Positions 5,592 through 8,576 of a stretch of 8,576 nt of DNA are shown here, piece by piece. Origin of the DNA: Methylococcales bacterium. GTDB taxonomy: Bacteria > Pseudomonadota > Gammaproteobacteria > Methylococcales > UBA1147. Every line of letters begins with the position of its first letter. Position 1 is the first letter of the stretch. A program made the position numbers and the translations under genes. The stretch is from the NCBI GenBank assembly GCA_024958995.1, contig JANXGZ010000063.1, forward strand, positions 1 to 8,576. The letters are read 5' to 3'. The notes under the pieces were generated by a model that was not told where the DNA came from, did no database searches, and worked only from the letters and a program-made list of their open reading frames with translations.

Positions 5592-6389
5592 CTAGACAAA
5601 AACCCAGAAAAGGACAGCGCCGAGAAGCAACCGGTAAACGACGAAAGGAAACAGCCCTACCCGTTCCAGCAGTCCAATGAACCAGCCAATGGTCAGGTAA
5701 GCGGTTACGCCAGAAACCACCACCCCAATCAGAAGAAAATCCAGAGTAATCTCATTGTCAACCTGCGAAACTTGGTAAATCTTGGCTATTCCGGCCAGCG
5801 CAATGACCGGGATCGACAGCAAAAAGGAAAACCTGGCCGCCAATTCGCGCCCAAGTCCGAGCATCAGACCTGCGGTAATGGTGATTCCGGATCTCGAAGT
5901 CCCGGGAATGAGAGCAAACGCCTGGCAAACACTGATCATCACCACCACTTTCCAGCTCAACCCGTTTGGAGTAGAAGATCGCCGGGCCATGCTATCAGCC
6001 CACCAGAGCAACAGGGCAAAAACCACGGTCGCCGCGGCAATAACCCTAGGCGACCTCAGAAACTGTTCCGTGCCATCCGACATCAGTATGCCGCAGACTC
6101 CGACCGGAAGCGTACCGATAATCACAAACCAAACCAATACGGAATCCGCAGTTGCGGGAGCGCCCCTCAGCCAACCAAGCCAGTCCGATAACATGGTCGC
6201 CAGGGTATGCCGGTAGTAGGCAATTACAGCCATGAGGGTTCCCACATGGACCGCGATATCGAAAACCAGACCCTGGTCTTCCCAACCGGCGAATACCGGG
6301 ACCAGGACAAGATGGGCCGAACTCGAAACCGGTAGAAATTCCGTAAGACCCTGCAGCAGAGCCAGGATCACCGCGTGACTTATATCCAC
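5592..6389 (-). CDS. uppP: Undecaprenyl-diphosphate phosphatase (BacA/UppP)
   Basis: An integral inner-membrane enzyme that converts undecaprenyl diphosphate to undecaprenyl phosphate, the lipid carrier for peptidoglycan and other envelope glycans; overexpression in the family gives bacitracin resistance. The 265 residues are of usual length and strongly hydrophobic. Both active-site regions are present: QGLTEFLPVSSSAH at 13-26 with E17, S22-S24 and H26; the FDIAVHVGTLMAV block at 43-55 with H48; and PGTSRSG at 162-168 with R166, followed by the ARFSFLLSIP helix. It is the BacA type, not a PAP2-type phosphatase. The start is GTG at 6387-6389, with AGGGA 7 bases upstream; residues before it would not fit the family. 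Spacers of 140 and 159 bases on either side contrast with the overlapping genes around it and suggest an insertion into the truD-surE junction. Its substrate derives from the pathway served by ispD and ispF. Confidence 0.96.
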   Translation of the reverse strand: MDISHAVILALLQGLTEFLPVSSSAHLVLVPVFAGWEDQGLVFDIAVHVGTLMAVIAYYRHTLATMLSDWLGWLRGAPATADSVLVWFVIIGTLPVGVCGILMSDGTEQFLRSPRVIAAATVVFALLLWWADSMARRSSTPNGLSWKVVVMISVCQAFALIPGTSRSGITITAGLMLGLGRELAARFSFLLSIPVIALAGIAKIYQVSQVDNEITLDFLLIGVVVSGVTAYLTIGWFIGLLERVGLFPFVVYRLLLGAVLFWVFV

Positions 6390-6396
6390 CTCAGTT

Positions 6397-6401
6397 TCCC
6401 T
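6397..6401 (-). promoter_or_regulatory. Ribosome binding site for uppP (supports GTG start)
   Basis: The minus strand reads AGGGA with 7 bases to the GTG at 6389. The rest of the 140-base truD-uppP spacer holds an 8-base palindrome GGTTAACC at 6402-6409 and a GACTGC pair repeated at about 6481-6498; I see no convincing promoter or terminator there. Confidence 0.6.
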
Positions 6402-6529
6402 GGTTAACCTTTACCATGAGCCAGTTTTTCCTTTGCCCGGACAGAGCCCTGCGAACCACTGGGGCGACATCTGCCTGTTGCAGTCTCAGAGCAGTCGATT
6501 CTGACACAACCCCGACAATCCGTTGATTG

Positions 6530-7588
6530 CTAAACATTCAGGATCTCCCGAATAACGGAGGTCGCGTAACCACCGGCCGGCAGTGAAAATTCAAGCACCA
6601 GGACATTCTCAGGTTCAATATGCCATTGGAGTTTTTGCGGAAACAGCCTGAAGGACCGCCTTGCCGCTACCACACAGTGTTCCTCGAGCCCCCTGCAAAA
6701 CAGGGGATAATCGACACAAAGGCGCTCTTCGTACTCGAGAGCCCGTGCACTGACCTCGTTGCTTCCAGTTCCCCACAGTACGCCGGTGGGGTGTAATTCT
6801 CCCTCTGCAACCCTGTAGCTGTCGTTGGGCCCAACAACCGTGGTTCTAAAATAGGAATTCGATCCCTCGAACATCAACGCGTCTCCGGCAATCGCCTGGT
6901 TCCAGTTACCGTCTTCGATCCGACGCGACAAAAGGATATTGAACAGGACTGATCGGGCTGTAGAAAGCAGTAATCCCTTCTTGTATCGCCCTTTAACCGA
7001 ATGGCTTCCACTGAAAAAACGGCCCGCCTCGTCGATGTTCCCGCCGCCCCAGCCAAAACGCTGAGGACCATAATAATTGGGAATACCCTGACGAGAAATC
7101 TTATCCAGCAGGTGCTCCAGTTTCAAGGACGGAGCATCTACATTGCGAATTCGGATCCGGAACCCGTTCGAAGCCAGACTACCCCGCTTCAGTTTTCGGC
7201 TATGGCGGCGAACCTCCAGCACTTCCAAGCCTTCCTCATGCCAGTCAGTCCAGTGTTTATCCGCAACTTGCGGAAGCCTGACACTCAACCACTGCCTTGC
7301 CACCGCGTGACGGTCCTTCATGCCCGCGAAACCGACATCCCGACTTTTTACGCGGCCGAATCTCGCCAGGCGGCGCGCGACGTCCTCGGTATTGAGGCCG
7401 CGTTTTTCGATTCGAAGGAAAAGGTGTTCGCCCTGGCCTGAGCAATCGAATCCTAGCGATTCGTCAACGACAAAATCCTCGCAAACGGATTTCAGGTGCC
7501 CGGTCCCGATGGGCCCGCCATGGGCGTAAGGCAGGTCATTTGGGCGGAGCCCGCTGCAATTGGCTACCGGAAATCCGGGATCAGGCAC
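6530..7588 (-). CDS. truD: tRNA pseudouridine(13) synthase TruD
   Basis: Converts uridine 13 of tRNA (tRNA-Glu in E. coli) to pseudouridine; cytoplasmic. The 352 residues match the family length (about 350). The catalytic aspartate is D92 in GFAGMKDRHAVARQW (86-100). Other family blocks are EDFVVDE at 37-43, NYYGPQRFG at 171-179, and LPAGGYATSVIREI at 336-349 near the C-terminus; the TRUD insertion domain lies between the last two blocks. The start is GTG at 7586-7588, overlapping the ispF stop by 8 bases; no other usable start precedes the conserved YAHG...GTG region, and only a weak GGA lies upstream, so translation is probably coupled to ispF. The reading frame is intact. The 140 bases after it are non-coding, then comes uppP in place of the usual surE. 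Confidence 0.96.
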   Translation of the reverse strand: MPDPGFPVANCSGLRPNDLPYAHGGPIGTGHLKSVCEDFVVDESLGFDCSGQGEHLFLRIEKRGLNTEDVARRLARFGRVKSRDVGFAGMKDRHAVARQWLSVRLPQVADKHWTDWHEEGLEVLEVRRHSRKLKRGSLASNGFRIRIRNVDAPSLKLEHLLDKISRQGIPNYYGPQRFGWGGGNIDEAGRFFSGSHSVKGRYKKGLLLSTARSVLFNILLSRRIEDGNWNQAIAGDALMFEGSNSYFRTTVVGPNDSYRVAEGELHPTGVLWGTGSNEVSARALEYEERLCVDYPLFCRGLEEHCVVAARRSFRLFPQKLQWHIEPENVLVLEFSLPAGGYATSVIREILNV

Positions 7589-8054
7589 TTTCCAGCAGAA
7601 CCACCGCGTGGGTGGAAATTCCCTCCTCGCGACCTTCGAAACCCATTTTCTCGGTTGTTGTTGCCTTGATATTTACCGAATCGGTGGAAATCCCAAGATC
7701 CTGCGCGATGTTGGCTTGCATGGCTGAAATGTAATCCGCGAGTCGAGGCTTTTGGGCGATGATGGTGACATCGACATTGCCGGGGCAATACCCCATTCCG
7801 GAAAGTTTCTCGACCACGTGACAAAGCAGACGCCGACTGTCGATCCCCTTGTATTTCGAATCGGAATCGGGGAAATGCTTTCCGATATCACCCAGTGCTG
7901 CAGCCCCAAGCAATGCATCGCACAACGCATGGAGCACAACATCCCCGTCGGAATGCGCGATCATGCCTCTTTCGTAATCGATTTTCTCACCGCCGAGAAT
8001 CAGCTTTCCAGCGTCCCCGAACCGATGAGCGTCGTAACCGTGCCCTATTCGCAA
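7581..8054 (-). CDS. ispF: 2-C-methyl-D-erythritol 2,4-cyclodiphosphate synthase
   Basis: Forms the cyclic diphosphate of the MEP pathway from CDP-ME 2-phosphate, releasing CMP; works as a cytoplasmic trimer. The 157 residues are standard. Zinc ligands D8 and H10 lie in MRIGHGYDAHRF and H42 lies in AHSDGDVVLHALCDALLGA. Also present are ALGDIGKHFPD near 53-63, GNVDVTIIAQKP at about 92-103, and the nucleotide-binding KATTTEKMGF near 130-139. The start is TTG at 8052-8054: TGGAG sits 8 bases upstream and the family begins MRIGHG. It overlaps ispD by 10 bases and truD by 8, so the three genes are probably one translationally coupled unit. The enzyme acts two steps after IspD, the intervening kinase IspE being encoded elsewhere. 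Confidence 0.97.
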   Translation of the reverse strand: MRIGHGYDAHRFGDAGKLILGGEKIDYERGMIAHSDGDVVLHALCDALLGAAALGDIGKHFPDSDSKYKGIDSRRLLCHVVEKLSGMGYCPGNVDVTIIAQKPRLADYISAMQANIAQDLGISTDSVNIKATTTEKMGFEGREEGISTHAVVLLESA

Positions 8055-8576
8055 CGTTGCTGCTCCAGATAGTAACTGGCTAGAGGCAGATCCTCCGGCC
8101 TGGTAATCTTGATATTGTCGGGACGGCCTTCCACGATGAGCGGCCTCAGTCCCTTGAGTTCAATTGCGCTGGCTTCATCGGTGACCAGCCGGTCATTTCG
8201 GGAGGCCTCTCTCAACGCATCGCGCAAAAGCCCGAGTCGGAACATTTGCGGCGTCAGTGCGCGCCAGACCCTGCTGCGGTCCACCGTAGACTGGATCCGG
8301 TCTGATTCAACATCCTTCAGCGTATCGTGAATCGGAAGAGCCAGTAGGCCGCCGACCGGATCGTTCCCGACCTCTTCGACCAGTCGCCGCAGGTCGGTTT
8401 CGGTAACGCATGGCCGGGCAGCATCGTGGACCATCACCCAGTCATCAACAGAACCGAGCAAGGCGATGAAATCCAGTCCCGACAGAACTGAATCCGCCCT
8501 TTCCCGACCTCCGGCCACCCTGTGGACCTGTTCAGTGTCGCTCAGGCACAGGGACGGCCAGTATTCGTCCTCCGGC
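8045..8576 (-). CDS. ispD: 2-C-methyl-D-erythritol 4-phosphate cytidylyltransferase, N-terminus cut by window edge
   Basis: Transfers CMP from CTP to MEP in the isoprenoid pathway. The frame is open to the right edge, so the gene is partial: about 176 residues of a usual ~230 are visible and the N-terminal CTP-binding glycine-rich loop lies outside. Visible signatures in order: PEDEYW at the very edge, GGRERADSVLSGL, VHDAARPCV, LPIHDTLK, TVDRSRVWRALTPQ, TDEASAIE, and VEGRPDNIKITRPEDL, which together are diagnostic for IspD. A GTG at 8516-8518 lies in the conserved V-x-GG-RADSV region and is an internal valine, not a start. The stop TAG overlaps the ispF TTG start by 10 bases. In relatives ftsB lies upstream; it is not in view. 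Confidence 0.96.
   Translation of the reverse strand, partial: PEDEYWPSLCLSDTEQVHRVAGGRERADSVLSGLDFIALLGSVDDWVMVHDAARPCVTETDLRRLVEEVGNDPVGGLLALPIHDTLKDVESDRIQSTVDRSRVWRALTPQMFRLGLLRDALREASRNDRLVTDEASAIELKGLRPLIVEGRPDNIKITRPEDLPLASYYLEQQRCE
8063..8067 (-). promoter_or_regulatory. Ribosome binding site for ispF (supports TTG start)
   Basis: The minus strand reads TGGAG, within the last codons of ispD, with 8 bases to the TTG at 8054. Confidence 0.6.

Noticed and set aside
5410..5592. Minus-strand 60-codon frame starting with GTG at the uppP stop
   Set aside because: No Shine-Dalgarno sequence, no family resemblance, overlaps the surE start; the spacer is better explained as regulatory.

Overview
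The window looks like a chromosomal segment of a gammaproteobacterium. The gene string ispD-ispF-truD-...-surE-pcm-yqaA is the housekeeping cluster known from that class, and the individual proteins (IspF, TruD, Pcm, YqaA) read like gammaproteobacterial versions. Composition is moderately GC-rich by eye. I cannot assign a genus. All nine genes lie on the minus strand, so the region is transcribed from the right end of the window to the left.

Right part (8576 to 6530): the 3' part of ispD, then ispF, then truD. Consecutive genes overlap by 10 and 8 bases, which suggests a translationally coupled operon. IspD and IspF are two steps of the MEP isoprenoid pathway; TruD is a tRNA pseudouridine synthase.

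Middle part (6529 to 3443): uppP (undecaprenyl-diphosphate phosphatase) sits between truD and surE, where it is not normally found. It is flanked by spacers of 140 and 159 bases in an otherwise tightly packed cluster. The spacer before surE holds two inverted repeats, one of them overlapping a possible surE promoter. surE, pcm and yqaA then follow with gaps of only 23 and 2 bases. SurE and Pcm are the classic stationary-phase/repair pair; YqaA is a DedA-like membrane protein. The uppP product recycles the lipid carrier made from the isoprenoid precursors that IspD and IspF help supply.

Left part (3442 to 1): in relatives nlpD and rpoS would often follow here. Instead there is a 490-base stretch with no convincing gene, then two adjacent genes for GTPase-domain proteins that are not part of the usual cluster. 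The first carries a C-terminal DUF697-like membrane-associating domain and a degenerate base-recognition motif. The second carries an N-terminal transmembrane hairpin, a long helical middle and a C-terminal GTPase domain. This pair is the least characterised part of the window and the best candidate for an undescribed system, probably acting at the inner membrane. No RNA genes, CRISPR arrays, transposase genes or convincing intrinsic terminators were seen.
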